64,000 nucleotides of DNA from Prorocentrum cordatum (GCA_963575745.1 CAUYUJ010020159.1:248001-312000); one strand, 5' to 3'; positions 31,371 to 42,760 are shown, counted from the first letter of the stretch. Numbers and translations: made by a program. The notes: generated by a model from the sequence alone, not told the origin.

Positions 31371-32399
31371 CGCTGGCTGGCTGACGCCGCGCTCCGAGGT
31401 CAAGCCGCGGGCACCAGGCGTGCACAGGCGAACGGGCAGCCTGAGCGGCCACCCGAGGTGCCAAGAAAGACGGTGGCCCCCGTCCGAGAAACACGATCTC
31501 GGAGCCCAGCAGGCACCAAATAAAGAGGACAAGGAAAACAAGAGGATGAAGGTCCGCGGGGAGCACACCAGCAAGGGTGCTCCACTCTCGCGACCCTAAT
31601 CTCTGGACTCGAGACGATATCGTGAAGATCGGTTCGCTGGGAGCCTGACCCAATACGTTTCTGGGTCGGCATCATGTACAGGACGAGGCGCACGGATCCT
31701 GCGAGAATCCTGTCCGCCCTCGTCCCCAGGGTGATACCCTGCCAAAAGCTGTTTTCGGTTCCGAAAGGCCCGTTCCGAATGCCGAAATGCAGGGTCGGTG
31801 GACGAACATCCTACCAACAAATGTCCTGCCGTGCAAGTGGTGAAAACCCACAAGGAACGCGAAGGCAAACGTGCCCCGAGGAAACACAGAGACGATACCC
31901 CCTGGCCGCGGACGCGGGAACGGGCCCCGTTTCTGGCATGACACGGTCAGGCGCCACTGTGGCGGCCATGGTACGCCTGTCCCTGCGATGGCCGACAGTT
32001 TTCCAACGCTTATCAGGCGAAACGCGGGGCCCTCGCGATCTGGAATCCCAAGATCCCTGATCGCAAGGTCTCTGTGCTTTGAGGCGCCATCCCTAACCGA
32101 GACGATCGGTTCGAAGCTGACCCGAGGACGAACGTGGCGCTCGGGCCCACTACTCGGGGAGAGGCTGCGCTGGCGTCGTATACCAAGGGAAAACGGCGCC
32201 GCCTCCTCGGGCCTGAGAGTCCCTTCCCGAGATTCACACGACCGAGCGACAGCAGAGGAAAAAAAAAGGTGGTCACAGCAGGCAGCGATGCCAGGACCAC
32301 GGCCGCCATGACTCGGCCTACCTACACTGTCCTGGCCGCCCGCGGCGTCGCCAGGAATGCAGGGGGCGGAGGCAGACGCGGTCAAGGCCGCAGCCTTGG
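31371..32399. other. Unassigned region downstream of LINE-B
   Basis: A 367-codon minus-strand frame (31672-32775) spans much of it and extends into the LINE-B end. It includes CRCQFCKKGS but no domain I can name, and a plus-strand frame is open over the same bases. It may be LINE-B tail or chance in GC-rich DNA. Confidence 0.25.
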
Positions 32400-32605
32400 C
32401 AGCGCGAGTCCGAGCAGGGCAGGCGCGACGAGGGAGTAGACTGCGGGTACTCTCAAGCACCGAACCTTTCTTACAAAACTGACATCGACAAAACTTGGCC
32501 CCAACGGGCCGAAGACCGTGTCGGGGCTCCGAGGGAACACCGCGGGAAACGGCGGCAGGAGCCCCGCGGGGCCTGGGCGGCTTCCTGCCCCGAAGTCGGG
32601 TGTGA

Positions 32606-32645
32606 AACCGCCCCCCCCCCCCCCCCCCCCCCCTCCCCCCTCCCC
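32606..32645. repeat. Homopolymeric C tract
   Basis: About 28 consecutive C followed by TCCCCCC, within the 3' part of LINE-B. A difficult site for sequencing, so its length should be treated with caution. Confidence 0.9.
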
Positions 32646-32937
32646 AGGCGGTGAGAGCATGTGCAATCCAACGGAGAAGCGAGTCATATTGCCGAATGCC
32701 TATGCGCATGGCCTTTCGCTGTATCTTGGGGGCCGAGTGGGTGTTCCGCCCGAGACATGCAGCACGGTCGCCCATCGGCTGCCAACAGCATGGGCATGGG
32801 CCCCGCGCTGATGGCCCCTGACGGGGACTGCACTGATGCCAACTTCGAACCCCCCGAGGTCATGAATTTTGCTCGAGGTGCCCCCCCCCCATAGATCAAC
32901 ATTCAAACGCCGATGGGGGCAGCGCCACTGAGGGCCA

Positions 32938-33306
32938 CTATTGAGACCGCCCAAGAGGCCTTTGCAGCCCGCATGGACCACGACAGGGGGACGGGGGGGG
33001 GGGGCATACCTGGAGGGCCTGGAAGAAAGCGAAAAGCTCGGCCGTAGGAGAAGACTGCACTGGGCCCGGCAGAGGCCCCGACACCAGGATGTCGATGCCC
33101 TGCCTCGCGAAGCCCCAGCCCGCTCGGGCCGCCCTGTGCCAATGCAACATACGTGAGCATGCGCCGTCGGTATACGCGCGGCCCGAGATCCCTTGCGTGT
33201 TACCATAATGTACCGTCCATCGAATGTCATCTATCCTCGGCGGTATCGCAGGGAAGCTGCTGCGACTGACCAGCCCAGGCGACCACAACAAGGAGTCTCG
33301 AGACAT
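32938..33306 (-). pseudogene. LINE-B RNase H domain, partial
   Basis: Contains GRAYTDGACSRM, fitting the first catalytic Asp motif of RNase H (YTDGA), then GWGFARQGIDILVSG and AELFAFFQAL, where the Glu fits the second motif. RNase H removes the RNA strand after cDNA synthesis. The third motif is not in this frame; a shifted frame shows VVHAGCKGLLGGL, suggesting a frameshift and a lost Asp. Confidence 0.65.
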
Positions 33307-33339
33307 AGTGGGGGGCCCTCTCTGGTCGAAAGAGCACAG

Positions 33340-33640
33340 GACTTATGTTCGCATCGTGTCCAGGAAGGGGCACTGCCATAGGATGCGGTAGATGCCACAT
33401 TGTTCCTGTCCGCAGTGCGGGCTACACGAGTCCGATCTGCATCCGCAACGGCGAATCTTGTCTGGCGTGCATAGGCCTCCAGCCACGATAGCACGAATAA
33501 GACCGCCTTCTTTAAAGTCTGGCTGCCACGCGCGCGGAGGCTCGCTGGGCCCACGTGCATCGACGACGTCGTCTGGAATCACGTACAAGTCATCGGTATC
33601 CTGATCGCTGCAAAAGTCTGGATCTGGAGCGGGGATCGGA
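33340..33640 (-). pseudogene. LINE-B Cys/His-rich post-RT segment
   Basis: One minus frame gives CGCRSDSCSPHCGQEQCGIY then WQCPFL, resembling the Cys/His-rich region between thumb and RNase H in LINEs of this kind (compare CRACPREPETLGPAFIECPA in LINE-A). Confidence 0.5.
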
Positions 33641-33641
33641 T

Positions 33642-34466
33642 CTACGATGTTGATGATTGGTTCCACCCAGTAGCCGGTTGGTTCCTTGGGGCAGGCGGGT
33701 TTACCAGCCAGCTGCGGCCGTGATGCCCATCTCTCCCACAGCCTCCGAACTGCGGCCTCGCGGGCCAAAGCCCGCATCGTGGATGGAGCCCCCCGCCGGT
33801 GTCAAAGACAGTGCCCAAGTCGGTGCAGCACGCGAACCCACTGGAGGCCGCCGTCCATCGGACGTCCTTGAGGGCAAGAGCAGTAGCCCCAGCGGGGCCC
33901 GCCACGTGCTTCCAAGGGGAATTGGCTTCAGATAGCTGTGTGCGCGCCTGCGTGCACCGCGCCGCCTGCAGCACGTGCGAGGGGATGGCGGCGTCTTGGC
34001 TCAAAAGGGCCCACTGAGATAAAGGCGCAGTCCACGCCTCTCCCTGCGGGTCTGCGTACAACAAGCCTTGCAAGCAAGATGTTACCCAACAGGAAATACC
34101 TGCTCCTGGCGCATGCAACGCCGTTCTCTGACCAGCATGCATTTGGCCAACGAGCCTCGGGGGAGCGCCATGCACCCCCAGCCCGTAGGTAGCCGCAGGC
34201 GGCACTGCCTGCTTAATAAATTTCGTGAGCAGCGCCCCAGCCTTACGAAGAGTACGAAATCGAGATCGACGACGAACGGCCCCGCCCACCCTCTGTCTCA
34301 ACTTGGAATACAGGATGGGCCGGCCCGACGCAACCTCAACGCCCGAGACCTCCAAGGCTGTGGCGCATTGGTATCCTAGGGGGGCCAGCTGCTTGCATGC
34401 CCACTCTCCGAGCTTAGGGATGCTGCTCGTGACCTTCATCTTGTGAGCAGCTGGTGGCAAGCCCAA
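33642..34466 (-). pseudogene. LINE-B reverse transcriptase thumb and connection region
   Basis: A 274-codon frame with GVEVASGRPILYSKLRQRVG, RSRFRTLRKAG, VPPAATYGLGVHGAPP, then PLSQWALLSQDAAIPSHVLQ. Arg-rich RxRxLRKAG and PAATYG-type segments are usual after the RT palm in dinoflagellate LINEs. It is separated from the palm by a stop and frame change, so it is part of a broken ORF. Confidence 0.65.
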
Positions 34467-35178
34467 TATCTTAAGGACGTGGATTAGCTACCGAAGGAGC
34501 TTTCGAGACCAGTCGCATATCTTAGAGACGGCAGCTCGGACGCCGATCGCGATGTCGTCCGCGCAAAGATCCAAAGAACGCGGGGTGAACGATGCGCGTC
34601 TCTCAAGAGAGTCGAAGGCCGTCAGCATTACACACTGCAGTGCGAACGTGGCTAGCGGGCAACCTGGCAGCACGCCCTGGCGGGAACCGTGTCAAAAAAC
34701 AACTGTCCAACCCCGACGTTCTCCCTCCCATGTGCATCCTGAATGCAAGCGACATGAGCTGGCCTGGGAATTGGTGTGCGGACGCAGCCCGAAGTAGCGT
34801 GCTCCATGACACCTCTTCGCTGTATCCACAATCGCGTGGGCGGAAGCCTCGCTCTGAGAGATCTGACCTGCTTCCGCCTGGACAGATACCCTGGCAGAAA
34901 CGCCGGCGGAAGCGCGTCGAGACCCCACGGCCAAATAATTACGCCCAAGACGCGACGCCCAAAAACTGACCCAATCAAGGCGCGACCTGGCCCAGACTCG
35001 GAATATAGAGGGAAGTAAAACGATGAGGGCGGTCGCCCCCAGACGGCTTCCCCGAGGGAGCGATGTGAACTCGGGCCAGCATGCGAGACGACATCCCAAA
35101 CGTTTCACAAAGGTCAAAACATAACCGAGACACGCCAATGTTCCATGTGATACCAAGGCCCATGCGAGGCCAATTTGC

Positions 35179-35347
35179 ATACACCACCACCGCCCGCAAC
35201 AACAATTTTCCGCAAGAAAGGTTCGGGGCAGGGTCGTGCCAGACGACGCTGCAACGCCACGGCGAAAAGGAGCGCGGCGCAGCTCGCAAGCGCCGGGGCA
35301 TGGGGAGTTCCTGAAGCAGAAACAGGACTGCTTGGTGGTGGTGTATA
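35179..35347. mobile_element. MITE with TATACACCACCACC termini, copy 1
   Basis: Left ATACACCACCACCG and right CTTGGTGGTGGTGTATA are inverted repeats, 169 bp apart. Inserted in the LINE-B RT region. Confidence 0.65.
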
Positions 35348-35384
35348 AAAATCACTCCCCTTGGCACCTTGGTAACCAAACTTC

Positions 35385-35552
35385 TATACACCACCACCGC
35401 GTGTGCTTTGATGAATTCTGTTTCGGCCCTTGCGGGAAAGGTGGCAGCCCGGTTGCCGCTGGCGGCGGGGGGGGGGGCGGCGGGCTTTTCACCGGAGCAA
35501 AACCGCACCAAATCGCATCGTATATTATTGTCGATCTTGGTGGTGGTAGTCA
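35385..35552. mobile_element. MITE with TATACACCACCACC termini, copy 2
   Basis: Left TATACACCACCACCGCG, right CTTGGTGGTGGTAGT, 168 bp. Only 37 bp separates it from copy 1. The interior shares only short stretches with copy 1. The two could alternatively be read as one composite element. Confidence 0.55.
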
Positions 35553-36468
35553 GATACTGTGCTCGGAGCCCAGTGACGAGGCCTAGATCGATCCCCACAT
35601 ACTGCCGCACGCCAAAGAAATTGAAGAGCTGCTCGTCGCAGTTCTGCAATTGCAAGCGGAGGAAGCCGAGGTCCATTCGTGTGAAGGTGCTGGAGGTCCT
35701 GGAACACGACATCGTCCATGTCCCCGAGTATGCTTTCGCTACTGGCAGCTGGCCCCGAGGGGGCCCCGTCTCAGACTTCAGACCAGGAGCCCCGTCAATT
35801 CTCGCAGATATCAATCGCAGCAGGCCCCAAAGCTGTGTGCACCTGAGCCAGTTTCCACCCTCTCGGCTTAGACCACTTGTGTATAGGGCCTGGCTGGGTA
35901 CGGAGCTGGTCCCGCATCCAGATCGAACAGGAGCGTGCGCGTGCAGCAGAAAGCCGACGCTCATCGACCTGCGCATGTCTGACAAGGTGATATCCCAGGA
36001 AACGCAGCATGTTAGGGTGCCAGCTGGTGGAGGAAAAGATCTGATCGATGAGGTCGGTGAAAATAGCCGATGCCTCCGAATCGACGTGCCTCCTCATGTT
36101 CCCTTCCGTGCCCTCCTGAGCAACGAATTGGTAGAGGTGTCTCCACTCCCTGTCTGCATGCGCGCGGCCCTTGCCAAGGGCGATCTGAAAATTGTAAACC
36201 CGCAGCTGTAGGGGCCGAGGCGCGCGAGGCCTTTGTGGCCGCAGGCTGAAAGCGCGCCGAAGCGCCTCCCGCTGTCGACTTGGAAGATCGAGGGCCTGCA
36301 TCGCGACCTTGGAACTTCGGGGCCACCTCGGGGGCGATATCGAACAAGGGTAACGACTCAGCTTCAGCCCCTTGATATGTCTGTGCGCAAATACAATCCA
36401 GGCGGCCTTAGTGCAAATCGGCCTCGCCTAGCTTGTGCTGGCAGCCAGCGCGCGTGATGTCTACCATG

Positions 36469-38253
36469 TCACGGCCTGGGTCTCCTCTGGCACGTTCGAA
36501 CTGCGGCTCGTCGTCGTCGTCGTCGCAGACGTCGGACTTGATCTGGGACGAGAACCGTAGAAGAGGTTGTGGGCCCTTGAGAACATTTACTTGCTGAGCC
36601 CTCACCCTTGGGCCCACCGACGCACTCGCCGCGTGGTGGCTCCTGGGAAGAAACTCGAGGACGACCTCGGGCTCTTTCGTGACCGAAATCACTCGCCACC
36701 CAATAACCCATATTAGAAAAATTAGCCGTTTGGGGGTCGCGGTATGCGCCGTGAGGGATGGCGACCATTCGGGCATTCAGGCGCTCAGGCCGTCTGGGTG
36801 TGTCAAGCAGGTCAGGGCCGATGTCCCAGTCGCCGCCGACGATGAAGGGCAGCTTGTCGTGGGCCAAGCAAATGCCGAGGGTGCGAACCCGTTGGGGGTT
36901 GGCAGCCCCAAGCTTGAGGCCCTGCCCCAGGTAGATTGACGCGGCAATGCATCCGTGCCTCAAGCCGCCCTCGACCAGCACGGTCACCACGTGCTCAAGG
37001 TCGATCACGTGCGTCTCACAATAGGACGAGAGCAGCGTGGCGCCGATGTGGGTTCGGGCGAAGATGCCCACTCCAGCGAAGTTGGTGCCGGCGTCGCTAA
37101 CCAAGCAGGGCGAGACGAAAGGCTTCCATCTATGCGCGGCAGCCCATTCCTGGGCACGCGCCAGCTGGTCACCGCGAAGCTTAAACTCCTGGGCGTACAC
37201 CACCTGATAGTGAAGGGCGTGCTCGAGGGAGTCCTTGAACTGTGGCCACCCGCTGCCGTTGCAGATGGCGATTCGAAAGTCCGTGCGTTTGCCACCCTTG
37301 GGAGCTCTTCGCGACTTACGAGGTCCCGGTGCTTTCGAGCTGCACGCAGCAACGACTGCCCGCTCACTGGTCGAGAGGTCACCTGGAGCCAGCGTTGCTG
37401 CGACCCCGAGGGCCCCTTTGCACCATGAGCGGGTGCCTGGCGACGAAAGATCCGGACCTGGTTCGACGGTGCCTCGGGCCTCGGATGAAGCAGGCTGGGG
37501 CTCCAGACCGCAGGGCTCGACATCAATGATGATGGCCTCGCCACCTCGACCAATTGCCGGTTCCTCGACCACGTCTGGGTAGTGACGGGAAATCAGCCTC
37601 ATCTTCTTGGCAGCTGGGGTCGGCTGAATCATGCAGGTGTCGGGCTGTGGAAGCTGGAAGGTGTAGACCACGTTGCAGACGTCCGCAGCGCTGGCGTCCC
37701 GCTGAGCTGGTAGCGGAGACGCCATCTGCACATGTGCGGCAAGCACATGGGCGCCACCGCCGCGCGGGGTCCGTCGCTGCCACAGCCGCCCGCGCCCTGC
37801 CGCGGCGCCCGCTCCGAACCAGGCGGCATTGACCACCTCCACGTCTGGGGCCCCTGGAACGTCACACCCGCGTGGAGGAGAGTGATCACCGCGCCGACTC
37901 GCCTGCCGCAACAGGGCGCCAACCTGCCCGTCGGCAGTTCCGCGCGGAGGAAAGAGCCCCGTGGCAACATGCGGCGTGAAAGAGAACCCCGCCCCGACAT
38001 CGCCCGACGCGGGCGACCCCGGGACGGCGCCCACGTTGGCAGCGGGTGAGGCAGCAACAGCCTCAGGCTGAACCTGCTGCAGTCCAGCAGGGGGCGATGC
38101 AGGGGCCCGCTGCCGCAGCATCTGATCGATCGCGCTGTTACTCGATCTCTGATTCGGTGTAGCGGCCCCAGACGTTCGGATACGATCTTCCCGAATGGCG
38201 CGTTCAGCGCCATGAAGCTGCGCGCGTGGCTGATCAATCTGAATCTGCAGCAA
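36469..38253 (-). CDS. LINE-B endonuclease ORF (594 codons open)
   Basis: Longest plausible real ORF in the window. Residues 1 to about 320 are Pro/Ala/Gly/Arg-rich and low complexity. An APE-type endonuclease domain follows: ICNGSGW near 330-336, YAQEFKL near 353-359 with the likely catalytic Glu, GGDWDIGPDLL near 470-482, and YWVASDFGHE near 525-535. This domain nicks target DNA to prime reverse transcription. In the family, the GDWN motif ends in Asn and the last motif is usually SDH; here they read GDWD and SDFGH, so activity is doubtful. The 3' end runs into a poly-Arg frame from a GTC repeat. Start chosen as the first Met; the true N-terminus may lie further upstream. Confidence 0.65.
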   Translation of the reverse strand: MLQIQIDQPRAQLHGAERAIREDRIRTSGAATPNQRSSNSAIDQMLRQRAPASPPAGLQQVQPEAVAASPAANVGAVPGSPASGDVGAGFSFTPHVATGLFPPRGTADGQVGALLRQASRRGDHSPPRGCDVPGAPDVEVVNAAWFGAGAAAGRGRLWQRRTPRGGGAHVLAAHVQMASPLPAQRDASAADVCNVVYTFQLPQPDTCMIQPTPAAKKMRLISRHYPDVVEEPAIGRGGEAIIIDVEPCGLEPQPASSEARGTVEPGPDLSSPGTRSWCKGALGVAATLAPGDLSTSERAVVAACSSKAPGPRKSRRAPKGGKRTDFRIAICNGSGWPQFKDSLEHALHYQVVYAQEFKLRGDQLARAQEWAAAHRWKPFVSPCLVSDAGTNFAGVGIFARTHIGATLLSSYCETHVIDLEHVVTVLVEGGLRHGCIAASIYLGQGLKLGAANPQRVRTLGICLAHDKLPFIVGGDWDIGPDLLDTPRRPERLNARMVAIPHGAYRDPQTANFSNMGYWVASDFGHERARGRPRVSSQEPPRGECVGGPKGEGSASKCSQGPTTSSTVLVPDQVRRLRRRRRRAAVRTCQRRPRP

Positions 38254-38879
38254 GGAGGTTACATCGCCCTGATCAGGGGTAGGAGGAGGAGGAGGAATGC
38301 AGCAAGGAGACAGCGTCTGCTCGCAGACACAGCTCTACCACCAGGGAGAAAGAATAATGCCCAGCCAGCCACTCCCCTCCCAGGGGTCGGCTAGACTTGG
38401 GGCGCTCGCCGCCCAGCAAGCTGTTGAGCACCCTCAGCGCGATCGGGGCCAAGTCTTCGGGGTCAGGGCAGGGGGCCCCGAAGGCCTTCCCCACCCTAGC
38501 GGACCCGTAAGCCCCGCGCCGCCGAAACCAGACGACCGCCCCTTATGGCGGTAACGTCGTATCCCCCAGGCGCAGAGAGCCTGAGCGCACCCGCCTCGGG
38601 CTCCCCGGAGCCCAAGTCCACCCCAACAGTGGCCCCAGCATCGCCCCCGCGGGCAGGCGCAGGCCCCCCCCCCAGAGGACCCGGCAGGGTCCAGCCCAAA
38701 CGAAGCCACGGGCGCCGACGGCACCCCAGGCCCCCCCCCCCCGACACGACGCCATCCCCGACCCCCCAGCGCCCACCGACCCCGCAGACCCAACAGGCAG
38801 GCGGTTGGTGGCGGCAGCCTCCAGGACCATCGCCTGCAAGGCGTGGATGGCCGAAGGGTTGCAGCGCCTGTCCGCGCCG

Positions 38880-39615
38880 CCAGCCAGCTGGCGTATCGCC
38901 CCGGGCGTCCTGGCAGACCGTCTGCAACTCCTGCAGCGAAGCCTGCCATCGATTTCGACCAAATCATGGTCGCGCAACAGCCGGGCAATATTTTGCTCCG
39001 CAAGGACAGAAGGCCTGACTCCAGGCGTGAGCGCAGCCTTGTCAGACCACAGCTCAAGCTGGCAGCTTCGCTGGACCGCCCAACCAAAATGCTTTGCATG
39101 CTGGGCGGGCCCCGAGAGATCCCTGAAAAATATCTTACACGGCCATCGGGGACCTCGACGGACAGGGCCCCAAATTTGGCACAACAGTCGGCCCACGTGT
39201 TTCCAGCGAGCAAGAGGGTCCTCGGGTGCCGAAAAAAAAAAAAAACCCAATCCTCGGTCATGTGGGCGGGGACCCAGGCAAACTGTGGCGGCTCGCGCTT
39301 CAGCCTCGCGCGCTGCCTCCACGCGCCTGTGTACGGAGCACTGGCACTTGTCACTTTTTCGGCAGCACCATCGCGCCAGAGTTCGCTCTCTTGGGCGAAG
39401 ACCCGGCAAATCGCTGACCAGCAGCTTGGCCGAGGGCATCTGTTGCAACGCCCTCAGCCCAGACAGTCTCTCGGCCAGTCCGGCCGTCTGTCGCGCGCAT
39501 GCGAGCCCGCTATGCACGGCGCGCGCGAAGACTCCATTGGCGTTCAGCCTGACGGCTGACCAGCCGCGCCGACGCAACTCTGGAACATCATTATGATATC
39601 CAGAGCCGTCGATAC

Positions 39616-39647
<32 letters not shown>

Positions 39648-40080
39648 AACAAGATATATATTTTTTAACGCCCCTGACTTCTTGGGGCGAATCCCAGCCC
39701 CCCCCCCCCCCCCAGAAAAAGCCAGAGGTGTCACTCGGCGGCTGCGGCGCATCAACTTTGGGCCACCGAGAGATTCCGATCGCGACGTCGAACGAATCGA
39801 CCTCCTGCGGTCCCTCGCCGAGAGGCCCCGGCTCCACCGTGGCGTCACTGGCCGCCGCCATCCTCGGTTCGAGGCCACAATCTTCCTCGTCAACAAGCAG
39901 GCGCTGAGTCAGCGCAGGGCACTCGATGAAAGCGGGGCCGAGCGTCTCGGGCTCACGGGGACAGGCTCTACACCTCTGGTCATCGCGCAGCCAGTGCTTG
40001 AAGGGCCCAGCCTTGGGCCACAGAGACACAGACCACAGGCAGCGCAGCGCCCCCGCCCGATCCGCCCCTGTCACCGTCGC
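38880..40080 (-). pseudogene. LINE-A 3' part: Cys/His segment, RNase H and C-terminal CxxC
   Basis: One frame has WPKAGPFKHWLRDD then CRACPREPETLGPAFIECPA (about 39.90-40.03 kb). After a TA-microsatellite insertion (39.61-39.66 kb), another frame gives GVFARAVHSGLACARQTAGL, and a third gives FAWVPAHMTEDWV then LLAGNTWADCCAKFGAL (39.17-39.29 kb). The latter fits the last RNase H motifs (His, then GNxxAD). The tail has GRLRCRSCRRSA. Three frames, so a dead copy. Confidence 0.65.
39610..39665. repeat. TA microsatellite inside LINE-A
   Basis: ACATATATATATATATATAT run interrupting the 3' coding region. A C run (39699-39712) follows nearby. Confidence 0.92.
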
Positions 40081-40149
40081 CGACCTCCCCCCCGCACAAG
40101 CGCGCGGGCCTCTCGGCCAGAACGGCGGTTCGGCGGCGCAGCAGAGAGG

Positions 40150-42010
40150 CGCTCAACAATCTGGCGCATCTGCCAGCGCTGGATGCCCTTTCTGAGGAGC
40201 CCGCGAAAAAGTCGAGGCGGTCTGGCCAGAAGCGGAATCATTGGCCACTCATCTGGTTCGATCATGAGCGGCGAACACATAGGCTGGCTCCTCGTGGCAG
40301 GTCCAAACGCCAGCCCACTCCTGGAGCTCGTGGTCCGCCATCTGGCGAGGGCTGCCCCGCGCGTTTGCCCCCCGCACCTCAGCTGCCGCCAGCAGCCTGG
40401 TGAAGCCGCGCGCCGCCCGAGCGCCTCCCTCCAGGCTCTTGTCGGCCCAGCCGTGCCACTCCTTCTCGCGCTCCTTTCCGTGGCTCCTGGTGAGCCGCTG
40501 GGCGTCGTCAGCGATCCGCTGGGCCTGCGCCCCCCGCTGGTCATGGCCCATCTGCGCGAGGCCTCCGTCGAACCACTGCGCCGCGTCGGCAGGGAGCTGG
40601 CTCCAGACTCGGCCCGACCTGACCACGTTGCCGTAGCAGCGATGGATCTCTAGGAGCAGCTCGCCATACTCCTCGATGTTGCCCCCGCCGTGAGCCGCGC
40701 CTCCGCCCAATCGCCCACGGTGGCTCCGAGACGTGGGCACGCTGTGATGGCAGTCCCCAACGCGACTAACCACTACGCCACGCTCATCGCATCCCCTGGC
40801 AAGGCCAGCGCCACCGCCGCGCCCCGCAGCAAGGTCACGCGCCTCCACTGCATGTCCGTCAGCACACAGACTGACGCCAGGACCCGACGCCTGCGCGGCA
40901 GGCGGCCGCTAGCCACGCATGCGCCCGCGCCTGCCTCTGCTGACGGGCGCCCCAGGCAGCGGGCCAGAGAACGCCCTGGACGCAGCGGCGGCCTCACCGA
41001 TGCGCCGATGAGCTCCCGGACGCCGCACCTCCACGCGGGGCGGCCGCGCGGCCGCGCCTGCCTCAGGGAGGGGGGGGGGGGGGGGGGGGCAGGTCGCCCA
41101 TCGAGCTGCTCAACTACCCCCCCCCCCCGGCCATCGCGCCACCGCCCGCGGCCGTCGGGCCCCGCCCGCGCGGCCCCTCCAGCAGCGGCGCGCTCCCCGC
41201 GCCTCCCGCCTGCAGCGGCCCTTCGGCCAGGGCCTGCGGCGCTCGGCGGGCCCGCGGGCAACGCAACGGCCGCGCCATCCACCGCCGAGCCAAAAACCCG
41301 ACCTGCAGCTGGACGCCCTGGCACTCGCGGCGACGCCGAGCCCAGCAGCCGCGATGGCGCGCCAGGAATCGGCGATCTGACGCCCGCGACGACCACGCCT
41401 GGCAGCCGCGATGGCACACTAGGACATTGCGGTCTGACGCCAGGGCCCTCCGCTCCAGCAGCGCGAACTCCAGCGGGGACCTGCGAGGCGCGCGGCGACC
41501 TCTGCGACCGCCGCGGAGCCGCCAGTGCACCGATTGACGCAGAAGACCCAGCCGACGAACCCATCTGTCTCGCCGCTGCCCCAAGCCCAGTGGAGACAAA
41601 TCCCCGGCCATCTGGGGAAGTATTGGGCGACAACCTCGGCGAAACTGCCAACCCCGGGGCCGTCGAGCATGCGGGCGCAGGGGCGCGACTTCCACGGGCT
41701 GAACCCATGCCCCCATATGCCCTTCGGGACTTCGCCCGTCCCAGCAGTGCCCGGCAGCTCGATGAGGCGACTGCGACTAGCGCCCAGGTGCCTCGCCCAC
41801 CGCGACGCCACCATGTGCGCACTCACCTTCGGGTCGTGGAGCTTGCTCTTGCGGGGCGGCTGCCACTTGGGCTGGGCGAGCTTGACGGCGGCCTCGCGCC
41901 CTCTGCCCATGCGATGCCTCCTCTCCTCGCCCACCAAGTACTACCGATCACAGAGCTCGGCCTCCGCCGGGCTGACCACTGCGCCCCAGGCCCGCCCCGG
42001 CCCGCTGGAA
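40150..42010 (-). pseudogene. LINE-A linker between endonuclease and missing RT
   Basis: EERRHRMGRGREAAVKLAQP and WQPPRKSKLHDP (41.8-41.9 kb) begin the linker. EWHGWADKSLEGGARAARGF (about 40.40-40.46 kb) matches the WxxWxxxxLxGGAxxAHxF segment that precedes RT in dinoflagellate LINEs. Only about 200 bases later comes LLRKGIQRWQMRQIVERL (about 40.17-40.23 kb), typical of sequence after RT, so roughly 1-2 kb of RT is absent. A G run at 41071-41089 and Ala/Gly-rich low complexity lie in between. Confidence 0.55.
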
Positions 42011-42126
42011 CCAGACACATTGAGGACCTGTTGGAGCGCCCTCACCCACATGTGCTCGCGAGGATAGGGTGCCGCCCCCGCTGCCGCCACCGCCGCGAAC
42101 CCACGCGGCTCTGCTGCAACCCGCGC

Positions 42127-42760
42127 TCAGGCCTCGCGGTCCACCGTGGAGACGTCAACGCGGCCTGGGTGGCGCGGGCACAGCGCCGCGTCGGTGGTGG
42201 CTCGCGCCTCGCTCAGCCAGGGGTCGAGGTTCGCGGCCGCGATGGCGTTGCCCAGGGTGGGGCCCTCAACTGCCTGCCAGCAGGTCGGCTCAAACGGCAC
42301 AGCGGGGGGGCCACGCACCCCCTCGAGCCACGGACCCTTAAGCTCGTCGCTATCCATGTTCCCCCAAGGCCGTCAAGCCCACGCGCGCTGAGCACGCGGA
42401 GGTAGGACCTCAGCTCGTCGACGGTGTCGCCTTTGTCGCCGACCATGCCGGCTGCGTGCCTCAGGTGCGCGACGACGACGATCAGGCCACCCCTCGCTCC
42501 CAAGTGGACGCAGCCCGCTAGCATCCTCGCTCCTCCAGGATGGGAGACGGCACGAAGGGCGGCGTAAAGACCGCGATGACATTGCGCGCGAGGAGCGCCA
42601 CCCCACCTGACACCTCGAGCGCCCCCTCGCCCGTGGCCTGCCCTGGGGCCCACAACTCGTGGTAGCCCAGGTCGCGCACCTGGCCCTGCAATGAGCTCAA
42701 CTTGTCACCGAGGGCCCTGTGTTCCTGCACCGTGAACAGGTCCCCGTCAGGGGCGTCGGC
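42127..42760 (-). pseudogene. LINE-A endonuclease domain, frameshifted
   Basis: LFTVQEHRALGDKLSSLQGQ (42.68-42.74 kb, Glu of the QE motif), then WAPGQATGEGALEVSGGVAL, then a frame change to GLIVVVAHLRHAAGMVGDKG and DTVDELRSYLRV (42.39-42.50 kb), then MDSDELKGPWLEGV (about 42.31-42.36 kb). The GDxN motif expected just before MDS is damaged. APE-type target-nicking nuclease, here inactive. Confidence 0.62.

Larger units (their letters stand above)
34488..36301 (-). pseudogene. LINE-B linker and reverse transcriptase palm, frameshifted
   Basis: Pieces in several minus frames: linker with SARARSCSIWMRDQLRTQPG then PIHKWSKPRGW (35.80-36.30 kb), LLPSIFRVWARSRLDWV (about 35.0 kb), RAEAGQIS-like sequence (34.87 kb), GCPLATFALQ and LDLCADDIAIG (34.50-34.67 kb). 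CADD corresponds to the YxDD metal-binding motif; both Asp are present but Tyr is Cys. RT would copy the element's RNA into DNA. At least three frame changes and two inserted MITEs (35.18-35.55 kb) make it non-functional. Confidence 0.7.
32400..38253 (-). mobile_element. LINE-B: degenerate non-LTR retrotransposon
   Basis: Minus-strand domains in order: variable Pro/Gly/Ala-rich N-terminus, endonuclease/exonuclease/phosphatase-type endonuclease (about 36.6-37.3 kb), linker, reverse transcriptase (34.5-36.3), thumb (33.6-34.5), Cys/His-rich segment (33.35-33.45) and RNase H (32.9-33.2). That is the layout of LINEs with an APE-type endonuclease and RNase H. Frames change repeatedly after the endonuclease, so the copy is dead. 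Neither a poly(A) tail nor target duplications were found; ends are approximate. Confidence 0.8.

Noticed and set aside
31672-32775. A 367-codon minus-strand ORF as a host gene
   Set aside because: No recognisable domain, the plus strand is open over the same bases, and it crosses a long C tract and LINE-B sequence. Kept only as unassigned.
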